Positions 55,478 through 64,000 of a stretch of 64,000 nt of DNA are shown in pieces. A program made the position numbers and the translations under genes. The notes beneath the pieces were generated by a model that was not told the DNA's origin, searched no databases, and saw nothing but the letters and a program-made list of their open reading frames with translations. Numbering within the stretch: the stretch's first letter is position 1; every line of letters starts with the position of its first letter. Source of the DNA: Microbacterium sp. (GTDB lineage Bacteria > Actinomycetota > Actinomycetes > Actinomycetales > Microbacteriaceae). Location of the stretch: contig JAITLK010000003.1 of assembly GCA_031277945.1 (NCBI GenBank), forward strand, positions 620,001-684,000. Reading direction: 5' to 3'.

Positions 55478-58135
55478 TCATCCTTCCTCTCTCATCCGTT
55501 GATCCGGCAATCGGGACGCGCGCGTCGCCGCCACCGCGGCCGCGACGAGCCCGATGAGCACCACGACGAGGGTGTACGCCACGATCACCACCACCTGCCA
55601 GAGACCGCCCCAGTGGATCGCCGGGCGCACCGAACCGCCGACGAAACCGGTGAGATCCAGTGCCGCGATCACCACCGCCGACATCACGAACCCGGCTGCC
55701 GCGCCGAACGGGATGGTGACGATGAGCGTTGGCAGCACGTCCCATGCAACGAGGGCGAATCCACGGCTGCGCGACCCGAGTGCGCGCAGCACCTGAAGGG
55801 CTCGCGCACGGGCGGGGGCGCCGAGCACCAGCATCATCACGATGCACACGCCGAGCAGAGCAGCCACCAGGGTGAGCGAGATCGCGATCGCCGAGCGCAC
55901 CGCCTGCAGCGCCGGATCGGCGCTGCGCTCGGCGATCACGCCGCCGGGCGTCGTGAACTGCGGCGCGGCGAGTGCGCCGTTCAGCCCCGCCTCCACATCG
56001 TCCAGCTCGGCGGACGGATCCAGCCGGATGAAGAGGACGTCGGGAGCGTCCTGGCGAACGCCGAGGTCGCGCATCGCGGCATGATCCACCAGGATCCACA
56101 CGTCGTACCCGCCGTACGGGTTGTCATCGGGGGCCACCGACTGCACGCTCAGCACGTGGCCGTTGGCCGTCAGCTGTTCCTGTCCGAGGCGCGCCCGAGC
56201 GGATTCGGACACGACGATGGGAATGCCGTCGGCCGCGGGAGGTCCGGGCAACGGCGTGCCGGCCGCCCCCTCTCGCACCGCGGCGAGCTCGTTGCTGTCC
56301 ACGACGAACATCCGCACCGCGACCTTCTGACCTCCGGTGCTGATGCTGAGCTTCGACGACGAGTACACCGGCGCGAGCGCGGCGATCCCCGGCACGGTGC
56401 GGGCGGCAGCGAGTCGCTCGGGCCCGATGTAGGCAGTCTGGACCCGGAGCTGAGCGCCGGTCTGCGCGCGGGCGGTGTCTTCGATGCCGCCGTCGACCGT
56501 CGTCGCGAAACTCACGGCGAAGACCGCCACGGCCAGGCCCACGATGGAGGCGAGCGCGGAGGCGGAGCGCACAGCCGGAACCCGCGCCGAGCGGGCGGGA
56601 CCGAGCAGCGGCATGAGCCGACGTGAACGCACCCCGGCACGTTCCGCTGCGGTCAGCAGCAGCGGTACCATCCGCAGCGCGATGATCCCGGCGATCACCG
56701 TGAGCGCCAGCGGGATGATCGTGAGGAGCGGGTCCCAGGTAGCCACCGGCGTGCTCCGGCTCGCGACGAGGACGACCAGGGCCGAACAGCACACCACGAC
56801 GAACGCCTCGATGATGAGTCGACGCGCCCGTCCCGCCGCGGGCGCCCCACCGGCCGCGGCCCGCAGTTCCGCCCGCGCGGACACCGTTGCCGCGAGCGGA
56901 AGGACGGCGACCGGCACGAGAGCGAACACGACGGGGGCGATCAGCGAGGCCGGGCTCTGCCAGAGCCCCAGCAGCACCGTGCACGCTGCGCCGATCCCCG
57001 CTCCCACGGCGCCGAGGACGAGCCCTTCCTCCCCGAGAACCACCGACACTCCCGCTGCCGAGGCACCGCGAGCACTGACCAGTCGCACGGTGCCGGCGCG
57101 GCGCTGCGCGAGCATGCGTCCAGCGAGAGCGAGGGCGACCAGCGCGACCGCGAGCGGCCCCACCTCGATGACCGCGAACACCGCCAGCAGTGCCCCGCCA
57201 CGAGCAGCAGCAGCGGTCAGCACCGGCGGCGCGGCCGAAGCCAGAACGTAGCCGCGATCCGTGAGGTCGGAGAAGGTCATCGCCACCCGGAAGCGGGACG
57301 TGGATGCTCCGCGCAATTCCGCCGCCACCGCCTCGGCGGAGTCTGCCGTGATGCGTTCGCCCTGCACGGGGATCCAACTGACGGTGGTCGCCGTCGCCTC
57401 GAAGTCGGGGGCGAACTCGTCGAGCGAATCCGCGTTCGCGTAGGCCGCGGCGACGGTGACGATACCGCCCTCGCTGGTGGGCGCACGTCCGCTGACCACG
57501 GAGGACGGCGAGTAGGCCCAGTCCGGATCGTCCGGGTCGTGCACCTCGTAGGTTCCGCTCAGCACCAGCACCCGGCCTGCGAAGTCCCGGCGTTCGCCGA
57601 TCGGCCATTCCAGCCGGGCGGACGCGTCGACGGAGATCGCCACCGGGATGTCGCCCCCCGGCACCGGGGTGGTCGGTGCCGTGCCCTCGACGATGTCGAC
57701 GCGATCCGCCCACCGGGGATCCAGCGTCAGCATCACGTCATTGGCGATCTGGTGCTCCGGTGGATCCCCCACGGGTGTGCTCCAGCCGCTCGTCACCTGG
57801 ACGATCATGCGTGCGGCTCCGAGGACGTCCTCGGTCTCCGGCATGCGCGCGGCGACCTGGTCCCGGAGATCCTGGGTGGGCCCGCTCCAGGTGGCGCGAT
57901 CGTCCGCCCCCAGCCGGGGCAGGCCCGCACCGCTGCCGGAGAGGTCCCGGCTGGACGGGGGCAGCTGCGCCAGTGCGACCCGGACGGTCTCGGTTCGGGC
58001 GGATTCGAGGAATGCGGGTGCCCCGGCGCCGATCGCCGAGAGCACCGCGACGACGAGGACGACGAACGCCGACATGACGGGCGCGGTGAGGGCTGCGCGG
58101 GCGAGGAGCAGGCCGGTGATGGGACGACGGCTCAC
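55478..58135 (-). CDS. FtsX-like ABC permease (large), second of pair
   Basis: An 885-residue membrane protein: an N-terminal helix, a large extracellular region (about residues 45-330), then two blocks of FtsX-type helices separated by a second extracellular part (about 590-740). It has the MacB/LolC-like architecture with duplicated FtsX domains, about ten helices in all. The GTG at 58135 overlaps the stop of the preceding permease. The substrate is unknown; lipoproteins, peptides or antibiotics are handled by related systems. Confidence 0.88.
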   Translation of the reverse strand: MSRRPITGLLLARAALTAPVMSAFVVLVVAVLSAIGAGAPAFLESARTETVRVALAQLPPSSRDLSGSGAGLPRLGADDRATWSGPTQDLRDQVAARMPETEDVLGAARMIVQVTSGWSTPVGDPPEHQIANDVMLTLDPRWADRVDIVEGTAPTTPVPGGDIPVAISVDASARLEWPIGERRDFAGRVLVLSGTYEVHDPDDPDWAYSPSSVVSGRAPTSEGGIVTVAAAYANADSLDEFAPDFEATATTVSWIPVQGERITADSAEAVAAELRGASTSRFRVAMTFSDLTDRGYVLASAAPPVLTAAAARGGALLAVFAVIEVGPLAVALVALALAGRMLAQRRAGTVRLVSARGASAAGVSVVLGEEGLVLGAVGAGIGAACTVLLGLWQSPASLIAPVVFALVPVAVLPLAATVSARAELRAAAGGAPAAGRARRLIIEAFVVVCCSALVVLVASRSTPVATWDPLLTIIPLALTVIAGIIALRMVPLLLTAAERAGVRSRRLMPLLGPARSARVPAVRSASALASIVGLAVAVFAVSFATTVDGGIEDTARAQTGAQLRVQTAYIGPERLAAARTVPGIAALAPVYSSSKLSISTGGQKVAVRMFVVDSNELAAVREGAAGTPLPGPPAADGIPIVVSESARARLGQEQLTANGHVLSVQSVAPDDNPYGGYDVWILVDHAAMRDLGVRQDAPDVLFIRLDPSAELDDVEAGLNGALAAPQFTTPGGVIAERSADPALQAVRSAIAISLTLVAALLGVCIVMMLVLGAPARARALQVLRALGSRSRGFALVAWDVLPTLIVTIPFGAAAGFVMSAVVIAALDLTGFVGGSVRPAIHWGGLWQVVVIVAYTLVVVLIGLVAAAVAATRASRLPDQRMREEG

Positions 58136-60501
58136 AGCGCGCCTCCCATCAGCGGCACGATGGCGACGGCGACCGCGACACCGGCGATCGCACCGGTCAG
58201 CACCGCGAAACCTGCCACAGCCGCGATCTCGGTCCGTACCGCTGCGCGTGCGGAGCGCAGCGACATGCCCAGGGACCGCAGGACGGGTTCGTCGGTGCGC
58301 CGCTCGCGGGACACCGCCGCCATGACCGCCGCGAAGCCCGCGGCCGCGATGGCAGCCGCCAGGCCGATCCCGCCGAGGAGCGCGAGCATGACCGGTGCTC
58401 GCACGGGAGCATCGGAATCCGTCAGCGCCGTGTGGATCTGCACGGGCTCGGCGCTCAGCGCGCGCAGCCGGGACGCTGCAGCAGCCGGATCATCCGTTCG
58501 CACCCACACGCTCGTGGGCTGCGGTACCACTCCGGTGCGCGAGACTCCGAGCTTCTGGAGCACCGCGAGATCCATCAGCACCCCGCGGTCCCCGGCCCCC
58601 GCGACGGCCGGAACCACGGCGATCACGGTGACGGGAAGGGTCTTGGACAGTGCCGTCAGGCGAACATCCATCTGATCGCCCACACGGGCTCCGAGCCGTT
58701 CGGCGAGAACGACGCCGAAGACGACGGGGATGCGTCGCTGTGATGCGTCCTCCAGACCCGCCAGTGCGGCGGGCTCGACCAGAGCGTCCGCTTCGGAGCG
58801 GGGAACGGCGAGCGCAGTAGCGGCTTCCGATCCCACCGTGGCGGGCCCGCTCAGGGCCACCGAAGCCCCGTCTCCGAATGCCGTGGCGACGAGCTGCGCC
58901 GAGCTCGCATCAGCGCCCGGCTGAACCGGGAACGTCGCCCGCACGTCTGTGCCGAGACTGCGGTGCTGTGCCGTGGCCTGCGCCTCGCGCATCGCGGGGA
59001 TGAGGATCGCGCCGATCGTCGCGATGCCTGCCGCGAGTGAGAGGCACAGCAAGCCGGCGGTCAGCGTCCGGCTGCTGCGCGAGATGCGGCGCAGCACCAG
59101 CGGGGCGGTGAGCCCGCGCCGATCCCGCGCAGCGCGCGCTCCCAGCGACGCAAGGGGGCCGGCGATCGCAACGATGACCAGGGTCGCGGTGATGAGCAGC
59201 AGCACGGGCGCGAGAAGCGCGAACAGGTCAGCGCTGCCGTCGGGGGCCACGACGCCTCCCCGCGCCTGAAGCTGCAGATACGACACGACCGCCACCACGC
59301 CGACGATCAGCAGCGGCGTGGTGAGGGCGATGGCGGTGGCGCGATCGGAATCGGTGCGCTCGCGAGCGAACGGACGGCGGATCGCGGCGAATCCGCTGGC
59401 GGCTACGGCTACCACGACGAGGAGCGTCGCCACGAATGCAGCCGGCACGATCGCGTCCAGCGGAGCTGCCTGCCACACCGCTGCGGTCAGCGCGACCAGC
59501 CCGGCTCCGCTCCCGGCGGCTACGCCGGTGACGATCACGATCTCCGCCATCGCGTCCCGCGCCGTGACGGAGGCCGAGGCCCCTCGGGCACGAAGCAGAT
59601 CCGTCTCGCCACGGCGGGTTTCCGCGAGGGAGAACACGAGGAATCCGAGCACGACGGCCGCGATCACCAGCACCACGGCGAGGGGAAGGAGCGCGATCGC
59701 GCGTGTTCCCATCGCCGCTCGGTCGATGCGCTCCAGGGTGGCGGCCAGCTCGCCGCTCACCGAAAGCCCGATGGAGCTCTCCGGGTCCACGTTCTTGGGC
59801 ACACGTTCCAGCAGCGCGGTCCCGGCGCGATACGGGCCGATTCCGGTGGCAGACAGGGCCGTCGGTGAGATGATCCACTCCACCCGCCCCGCAGTGGACG
59901 CGCCGCGCAGCGCTTCCTCGGTCACGAGCAGCGGCCCGGCAGAGTTTCCCGTGCGACCGGATGACACCGCCGGATCGCCTGCCCATGCCGGATCTGCGTC
60001 GTCGAGGGGCAGCCAGGTACCCGTGATCCGCAGCTCCCCCGTCGCGGTGCGGACCGTGTCCCCGATCGACACCGCGGTCGCCCCTGCGGCGGTTTCCAGG
60101 ACAACGGCCTCGCCGTCGTCCGCGGGCCACGACCCTGCGGTGAGCTCAGCGCGATCCTGCGCCCCGGCATCAGCGAGCAGCTCCCAGCCACGCCCACGAT
60201 CATCGGTTACAAGGGCGCTCTCCCGCCGTTCGATGCGCACGGGAGCGAGGCCATAGGCGTCGTTCACGGCCTCACGTACTCGCCGGTCGACGTCGTCGAG
60301 ATCAGCGACCCCGTTCGCGGCGATCCTCATGGTGCGGGCGTCCGGAGCCGCATCTCGCAGCATCTGCTCGGATCCGGCCGTAACACCGGCCGCGGTGATG
60401 GTCTGGAGAACGCCGACCCCGGTGGTGGCGACGAGCACGAGCACGGCGATGGAGATCAGTCGGCCCATGCCGACACGGGCTCGGCGCCAGGCGAATGCCA
60501 T
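58132..60501 (-). CDS. FtsX-like ABC permease (large), first of pair
   Basis: A 789-residue membrane protein with an N-terminal helix after MAFAWRRARVGMGRL, an extracellular domain (about residues 40-260), several central helices, and C-terminal FtsX helices after a second extracellular part. Its ATG at 60501 has GGGGGAG upstream and begins the operon. It runs in the order permease - permease - ATPase - ATPase with 4-bp overlaps or short gaps throughout. A TAGTCT -10-like box lies at 60573-60568 on the minus strand. Confidence 0.88.
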   Translation of the reverse strand: MAFAWRRARVGMGRLISIAVLVLVATTGVGVLQTITAAGVTAGSEQMLRDAAPDARTMRIAANGVADLDDVDRRVREAVNDAYGLAPVRIERRESALVTDDRGRGWELLADAGAQDRAELTAGSWPADDGEAVVLETAAGATAVSIGDTVRTATGELRITGTWLPLDDADPAWAGDPAVSSGRTGNSAGPLLVTEEALRGASTAGRVEWIISPTALSATGIGPYRAGTALLERVPKNVDPESSIGLSVSGELAATLERIDRAAMGTRAIALLPLAVVLVIAAVVLGFLVFSLAETRRGETDLLRARGASASVTARDAMAEIVIVTGVAAGSGAGLVALTAAVWQAAPLDAIVPAAFVATLLVVVAVAASGFAAIRRPFARERTDSDRATAIALTTPLLIVGVVAVVSYLQLQARGGVVAPDGSADLFALLAPVLLLITATLVIVAIAGPLASLGARAARDRRGLTAPLVLRRISRSSRTLTAGLLCLSLAAGIATIGAILIPAMREAQATAQHRSLGTDVRATFPVQPGADASSAQLVATAFGDGASVALSGPATVGSEAATALAVPRSEADALVEPAALAGLEDASQRRIPVVFGVVLAERLGARVGDQMDVRLTALSKTLPVTVIAVVPAVAGAGDRGVLMDLAVLQKLGVSRTGVVPQPTSVWVRTDDPAAAASRLRALSAEPVQIHTALTDSDAPVRAPVMLALLGGIGLAAAIAAAGFAAVMAAVSRERRTDEPVLRSLGMSLRSARAAVRTEIAAVAGFAVLTGAIAGVAVAVAIVPLMGGAL

Positions 60502-60616
60502 CGTCTCCCCCTACCGACCCGTCGGCGGGTCGTATCCGTGCCACCGCGGCGGCGCGGGGACTCCGACAGACTAACCGGATTCCGGTCGCTTCCGCGTCGC
60601 CCGACGCGGCCGGGGT

Positions 60617-61078
60617 TCAGCGCCTCCGCAGGCCCGCATCCGCGTTCACGATCACATCTCCGAACAGGCGGTGCAGCGCGCGGCGGTCCGCGGGCGAGAA
60701 CCAGCTGAGCTCCACCGCCGCCGTGCTCCCGGAGCGGGTGCGAAATCTCCAGCCCGCCAGCGCCGGCATCCGCGGTCGCGACGGGATGTTCTCCACCACG
60801 TGGGTGAAATCGGTGAGCGGTGCCCGCCAGGTCGGTCGGAGGCGCCGGGTGAGGACCACCTCGCGGTCATCCACAGCGATCGAAGTTCCCGTCGCGATCA
60901 GCGACATCACACCGAAGGCGGAGAGCATGACCACCACCGCCACGACCGAGGCGATCGGATTGCTTCGCGAGACGCCCCACACGATCACCAGCCCGCCGGC
61001 CCAGAGCAGGGCGTATGAGGTGAGCGGTCCCCAGAATCCGCCACGGATCACGACGGGAGCGGGCGGCGGAGTGAACAC
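60617..61078 (-). CDS. PH-like domain membrane protein
   Basis: A 153-residue protein with two membrane helices (about residues 15-35 and 43-62) and then a cytoplasmic beta-rich part with the pattern TSIAVDDREVVLTRRL, FTHVVENIP and a C-terminal LSWFSPADRRALHRLF. This resembles bacterial PH-like (bPH2/DUF2581-type) membrane proteins. The GTG at 61078 follows the YchJ-like stop by 20 bp; an in-frame GTG at 61126 would overlap that gene. No function is known. Confidence 0.65.
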   Translation of the reverse strand: MFTPPPAPVVIRGGFWGPLTSYALLWAGGLVIVWGVSRSNPIASVVAVVVMLSAFGVMSLIATGTSIAVDDREVVLTRRLRPTWRAPLTDFTHVVENIPSRPRMPALAGWRFRTRSGSTAAVELSWFSPADRRALHRLFGDVIVNADAGLRRR

Positions 61079-61098
61079 GTCTCGATCGTATCGTCGGT

Positions 61099-61479
61099 TC
61101 AGGAATGAACGCCGTCGAGGTACCACCAGCGACCGCTCTGTCGCACGAAACGGCTGCGCTCATGGACGCGCCCCGAGGCTCCTGAAGCCTCGCGGTAGCG
61201 CGCCACGAACTCCACCACACCGCGCTTGGCGCCGTCGGGGACCGGCGGCGCATCGAGGATCTCTAGCCCGAGCCACTGCGTGCCGGCGTCCAGCGCAAGC
61301 TCGGAGGGCGCGGTGCCAGGGTGCCAGGTATTCGTCAGGTACTGCACGTCGCCCCGCGCGAAGGCCGTGTACCGCGATCGCATCAGTTCCTCCGGCGAGG
61401 TGGGCACGGCGGCGCCGTCCAGGAAGCGCGCACAGCACGAGGCCGCCTCAACGCCGGATCCGCAAGAGCACATCGCCAT
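61099..61479 (-). CDS. YchJ-family (UPF0225) protein with SEC-C zinc motif
   Basis: A 126-residue protein: the N-terminal MCSCGSGVEAASCCARFL is a short SEC-C zinc-binding motif, and the rest is an NTF2-like YchJ domain (SRYTAFARGDVQYLTNTWHP, WLGLEILDAP, VEFVARYRE, HERSRFVRQSGRWWYLDG; read in parts). YchJ proteins have no assigned reaction. It is divergent from the erythromycin-esterase-like gene and upstream of the PH-like gene. Confidence 0.9.
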   Translation of the reverse strand: MAMCSCGSGVEAASCCARFLDGAAVPTSPEELMRSRYTAFARGDVQYLTNTWHPGTAPSELALDAGTQWLGLEILDAPPVPDGAKRGVVEFVARYREASGASGRVHERSRFVRQSGRWWYLDGVHS

Positions 61480-61550
61480 CCCCCTATTCTCCCCGCCGCT
61501 GACAGCGAACGCCGTACGTTCTGCGTCCGGGTGATGGCTAGCCTCAGGTC

Positions 61551-62849
61551 ATGGATCAGATCCCGCAGACCGTCGGCGCCGCGCTGCACCGGATCCGCAC
61601 GGTCGAGCCGGCAGCGGATGACGATTTCGCCGATCTGGAGCCGTTGGATGACCTGATTAGCAGCGCCCGCGTCGTCGCCCTGGGCGAGAGCATGCACCGC
61701 GTTCACGAGTTCCTCGCGCTGAGGCACCGCCTGTTCCGATATCTGGTCGAACGTCACGGCTTCACAGCCCTCGCAATCGAGTCCGGCTTCGCGGAGGGGT
61801 TGGGCGTGCAGCGCTGGATCGCGGGCGAGCGAGGCGATGCCGCGGAGGTCGCGCGCACCGGCATGACATACCATTTCGGATCCTGTGCGGAGTCGGTCGC
61901 CCTGATCGAGGACCTGCGATCGCGCGGGCGAGTCCGCTTCGCCGGTCTCGACGTGAGCGCGTCCGGAGCGGGCGGACCACGGCCCCTGGAGGAGGCCGCA
62001 CGATTGCTGGATATCGTCGATCCGGGATACGCGGATGTGGTGCGCCGCGAAATCCTGCCACTGTTCGGATACCTCCCCGCCGACGACGGCGGCATTGCGT
62101 GGGCGGCACCGGCGTTGCACGCCTACCTCGCACTTCCCCCGGCGGAACGCGATGCCCTCACCGCCGCGGTCGCGCGGCTGAGCACGCGGATCGACGCTCT
62201 CTGGCCCCAGTACGCCGCCGAGGCCGGCCGCGAAATCGCCTGGACGCTGCGTCGGCTGGCTGACAGCGCACGGCTCGGGACGGGCTTTCTCACCGCGATG
62301 ATCGAGCGTCGTGCGGGCGGCATCACGCCGTCCAGCACACGAGACGCGCTCATGGCGCGCACGGTGCAGTCCCTTCTCGAGAGAGAAGAGCGCGTGCTCG
62401 TGATCGCGGCGAACGGCCACATCCAGCGTTCGCCCATGCTGGCCCCTCCGCTGGTGACCGAGCCGTTTCCCACCATGGGGACCCACCTCGCCGCGTCCCT
62501 CGGGGAGGACTACGTGCCGATCGCCACCACCTTCGGCAGCGGCGAGGTGTGGCTGCACCGCCCGGCACCGGGCAGCCGACCCGGACACTCCGTGCCCTTC
62601 ACCGACTCGTTGGATGCGGCGGCACCAGGCAGCCTGGACGCGCTGCTCGCGACGCCTGCGGTGGCGCTCGGTCTTCTCACCTGGCGCGACCGGCGAGCCG
62701 ACGACCCCATCGTGCGACTCATCGACGCTACCCGCTCGACCATGAACGGCGACGGCGAGATCCTCTGCAGTCCGCGGACGGCATTCGACGCCGCCATCCA
62801 CGTCGACGCCATCACCCCGTGGCGCACCACGCTCGCCGACTCCGGGTGA
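61551..62849 (+). CDS. Erythromycin esterase-like protein
   Basis: A 432-residue member of the erythromycin esterase superfamily. VVALGESMHRVHEFLALRHR near residue 40 has the conserved E-H pair; AIESGFAEGLGVQRWI and, later, VLVIAANGHIQRSPM hold the histidine of the conserved NxH element. True macrolide esterases (EreA/B) are about 400-420 residues; most genomic homologues have other or unknown substrates, so macrolide resistance is not claimed. TAGCCT 6 nt before the ATG and no Shine-Dalgarno point to a leaderless mRNA. Confidence 0.85.
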   Translation: MDQIPQTVGAALHRIRTVEPAADDDFADLEPLDDLISSARVVALGESMHRVHEFLALRHRLFRYLVERHGFTALAIESGFAEGLGVQRWIAGERGDAAEVARTGMTYHFGSCAESVALIEDLRSRGRVRFAGLDVSASGAGGPRPLEEAARLLDIVDPGYADVVRREILPLFGYLPADDGGIAWAAPALHAYLALPPAERDALTAAVARLSTRIDALWPQYAAEAGREIAWTLRRLADSARLGTGFLTAMIERRAGGITPSSTRDALMARTVQSLLEREERVLVIAANGHIQRSPMLAPPLVTEPFPTMGTHLAASLGEDYVPIATTFGSGEVWLHRPAPGSRPGHSVPFTDSLDAAAPGSLDALLATPAVALGLLTWRDRRADDPIVRLIDATRSTMNGDGEILCSPRTAFDAAIHVDAITPWRTTLADSG

Positions 62850-62894
62850 CAGGCGGGGCTCGACACAGCGCGAGCCACGCGCGAGCATGAAGGC

Positions 62895-63941
62895 ATGCTC
62901 TTCGATCTGCCTGCGCCCATGCTCGCCAAGGCGGTCGGCACCATTCCCGACCCCGCCCGCTACCCGGACGGTCTGCTGTTCGAGCCCAAGTGGGACGGAT
63001 TCCGCGTGCTCGCCGCCTGGGACGGCTCCGAGGTCGAGCTGGGTTCGCGCGGTGCCAAACCGCTCACCCGGTACTTTCCCGAGCTCGTCCAGGCACTGCC
63101 CCGCCTGTTGCCCCGCCCTGCCGTCATCGACGGCGAGATCGTGGTGGCCACCGGCGCTTCGGGGTCGCGCCGGCTGAACTGGGAGGCGCTGTCGCAGCGG
63201 ATCCACCCCGCAGCCTCACGTGTGAACCTGCTGGCAGAACAGACGCCGGCGATGATCGTGGCCTTCGATCTGCTCCGTGATGGTGAGGAGGACCTCACCG
63301 CGCTCCCCTTCCGCCAGCGCCGGGAGCGTCTGCTCGCGCTGCTCGCTGATGCCCCCGATCCGCTGCATGTCACCCGTGCCACCGCCGATCCCGCCGCGGC
63401 GGCGGACTGGCTCAGCCGGTTCGAGGGTGCGGGACTCGACGGCGTGGTGGCCAAGCCTCTCGCTGACGGCTATCAGCCGGGGAAGCGCGCGATGCTGAAG
63501 ATCAAGCACGCGCGCACAGCCGATGTGGTCGCCCTCGGGTATCGCGTCCACGTGTCGGGCTCCGGCGTGGGATCGATCCTCGTGGGCCTGTACGACGGCG
63601 ACGGGCTGCTGCGTCAGGTCGGCGGCGTCTCCGCGTTCACCAACGCCCGGCGCCAGGAACTCGTCGAGGAACTCGAGCCTCTCGTGGAGCGCGACGCGGA
63701 GGGCTTGCTCGTGCGTGCCGAGGGTGAGCGAAGCCGGTTCAGCGGGGGCAAGGACGTCAGCTTCGTTCCGCTGCGCCCCGAACGCGTGCTCGAAGTGCGC
63801 TATGACCAGCTGGAGGGGCTGCGCTTCCGGCACACCGTCCAGTTCGAGCGCTGGCGACCCGACCGCGACCCGCGCTCGTGCACCTACGAGCAGCTGGAGC
63901 AGGTGCCCCGCTTCGATCTGGACGACGTGCTGGAAGGCTAG
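62895..63941 (+). CDS. ATP-dependent DNA ligase (LigC-like)
   Basis: A 348-residue ligase. The nucleotidyl-transferase motif I is EPKWDGFR (K32), motif III lies in VIDGEIVV, motif IV in LDGVVAKPL and motif V in AMLKIKHARTADVV; an OB-fold follows (VGSILVGLYDGDGLLRQVGGV). The length and missing extra domains fit the stand-alone LigC ligases of actinobacteria, which act in repair rather than replication. The ATG at 62895 begins MLFDLPAPMLAKAV. Confidence 0.93.
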   Translation: MLFDLPAPMLAKAVGTIPDPARYPDGLLFEPKWDGFRVLAAWDGSEVELGSRGAKPLTRYFPELVQALPRLLPRPAVIDGEIVVATGASGSRRLNWEALSQRIHPAASRVNLLAEQTPAMIVAFDLLRDGEEDLTALPFRQRRERLLALLADAPDPLHVTRATADPAAAADWLSRFEGAGLDGVVAKPLADGYQPGKRAMLKIKHARTADVVALGYRVHVSGSGVGSILVGLYDGDGLLRQVGGVSAFTNARRQELVEELEPLVERDAEGLLVRAEGERSRFSGGKDVSFVPLRPERVLEVRYDQLEGLRFRHTVQFERWRPDRDPRSCTYEQLEQVPRFDLDDVLEG

Positions 63942-63944
63942 ACG

Positions 63945-64000
63945 TCACATCTCGACCATGCCCCAGGGCGAGTCGTAGGCGTCGGGGTCGGCCAGCAGGT
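63945..64000 (-). CDS. C-terminal end of an unidentified gene (cut by the window)
   Basis: A minus-strand frame enters the window and ends LLADPDAYDSPWGMVEM-stop at 63945, converging on the ligase gene. Only 17 or so residues are visible, so no family can be given. LigC genes are sometimes beside a LigD-polymerase-like gene, but these residues do not prove it. Confidence 0.5.
   Translation of the reverse strand, partial: LLADPDAYDSPWGMVEM

Noticed and set aside
61551..62849. Macrolide-resistance determinant
   Set aside because: The superfamily match is good but most chromosomal homologues do not act on macrolides; no support for resistance from sequence alone.
61383..63206. 607-codon minus-strand frame opposite the erythromycin-esterase-like gene
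   Set aside because: Antisense shadow with the usual Gly/Arg/Asp bias.

Overview
The window is a high-GC chromosomal segment of an actinobacterium, most likely of the Microbacteriaceae (Microbacterium-like). The evidence is the codon bias, the many GTG starts, the frequent start/stop overlaps (ATGA, GTGA), several apparently leaderless genes with a TAnnnT box 6-8 nt before the start codon, and the gene content: perM-purN-purH, a deazaflavin-dependent nitroreductase-like protein, an Ada-AlkA fusion, a LigC-like ligase and WXG100-like proteins. The taxon is an inference from reading, not from a search. I saw no rRNA, tRNA, CRISPR array, transposase or phage gene.

Layout. 0-8 kb: a ROK regulator and part of a sugar ABC importer, next to a probable D-amino-acid/amino-sugar salvage unit. 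This unit has a PLP enzyme of the D-serine dehydratase-like family, a single polypeptide joining an N-acyl-D-amino-acid deacylase to a GH20 hexosaminidase, and a divergent RidA. 8-16 kb: an L,D-transpeptidase, a GNAT protein, a DUF559-type protein between two nearly identical long hairpins, and a heterodimeric ABC exporter. The exporter is preceded by a 24-codon leader ORF with a perfect Shine-Dalgarno. 16-24 kb: ogt and ada-alkA, a flavoprotein disulfide reductase with a methyltransferase, and perM-purN-purH. 24-34 kb: a nitroreductase-like protein, a purine permease, a ThuEFG-ThuAB-like sugar uptake and oxidation operon with its LacI regulator, and a DUF4166/epimerase pair behind a palindromic operator. 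34-40 kb: sucCD, an SseB-like protein, a TetR regulator and a five-gene WXG100/YbaB/membrane-protein operon. 40-50 kb: a third sugar ABC importer with LacI, an rRNA-type methyltransferase, a GATCA tandem repeat, a small immunity-like protein, and a flavoprotein / TetR / MFS efflux divergon. 50-54 kb: trhO, then a MurNAc recycling divergon (BadF-type kinase, MurQ, MurR-like regulator). 54-64 kb: a four-gene FtsX/LolD-type ABC system, one ATPase of which ends in an AbrB-like domain; a PH-like membrane protein, a YchJ-like protein, an erythromycin-esterase-like protein and a LigC-like DNA ligase.

How the genes fit together. The strongest theme is cell-wall and amino-sugar turnover: deacylase-GH20, D-amino-acid dehydratase, RidA, MurQ, MurK-like kinase, MurR and L,D-transpeptidase. 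The second theme is carbohydrate import. Three importers each carry a binding protein and permease(s), and none visible here encodes an ATPase, so a shared MsmX-type ATPase elsewhere is inferred (the first importer is cut by the window edge). Most regulatory genes face their target operon across palindromic intergenic DNA. Most gene ends are marked by long perfect hairpins, some built from one recurring sequence.
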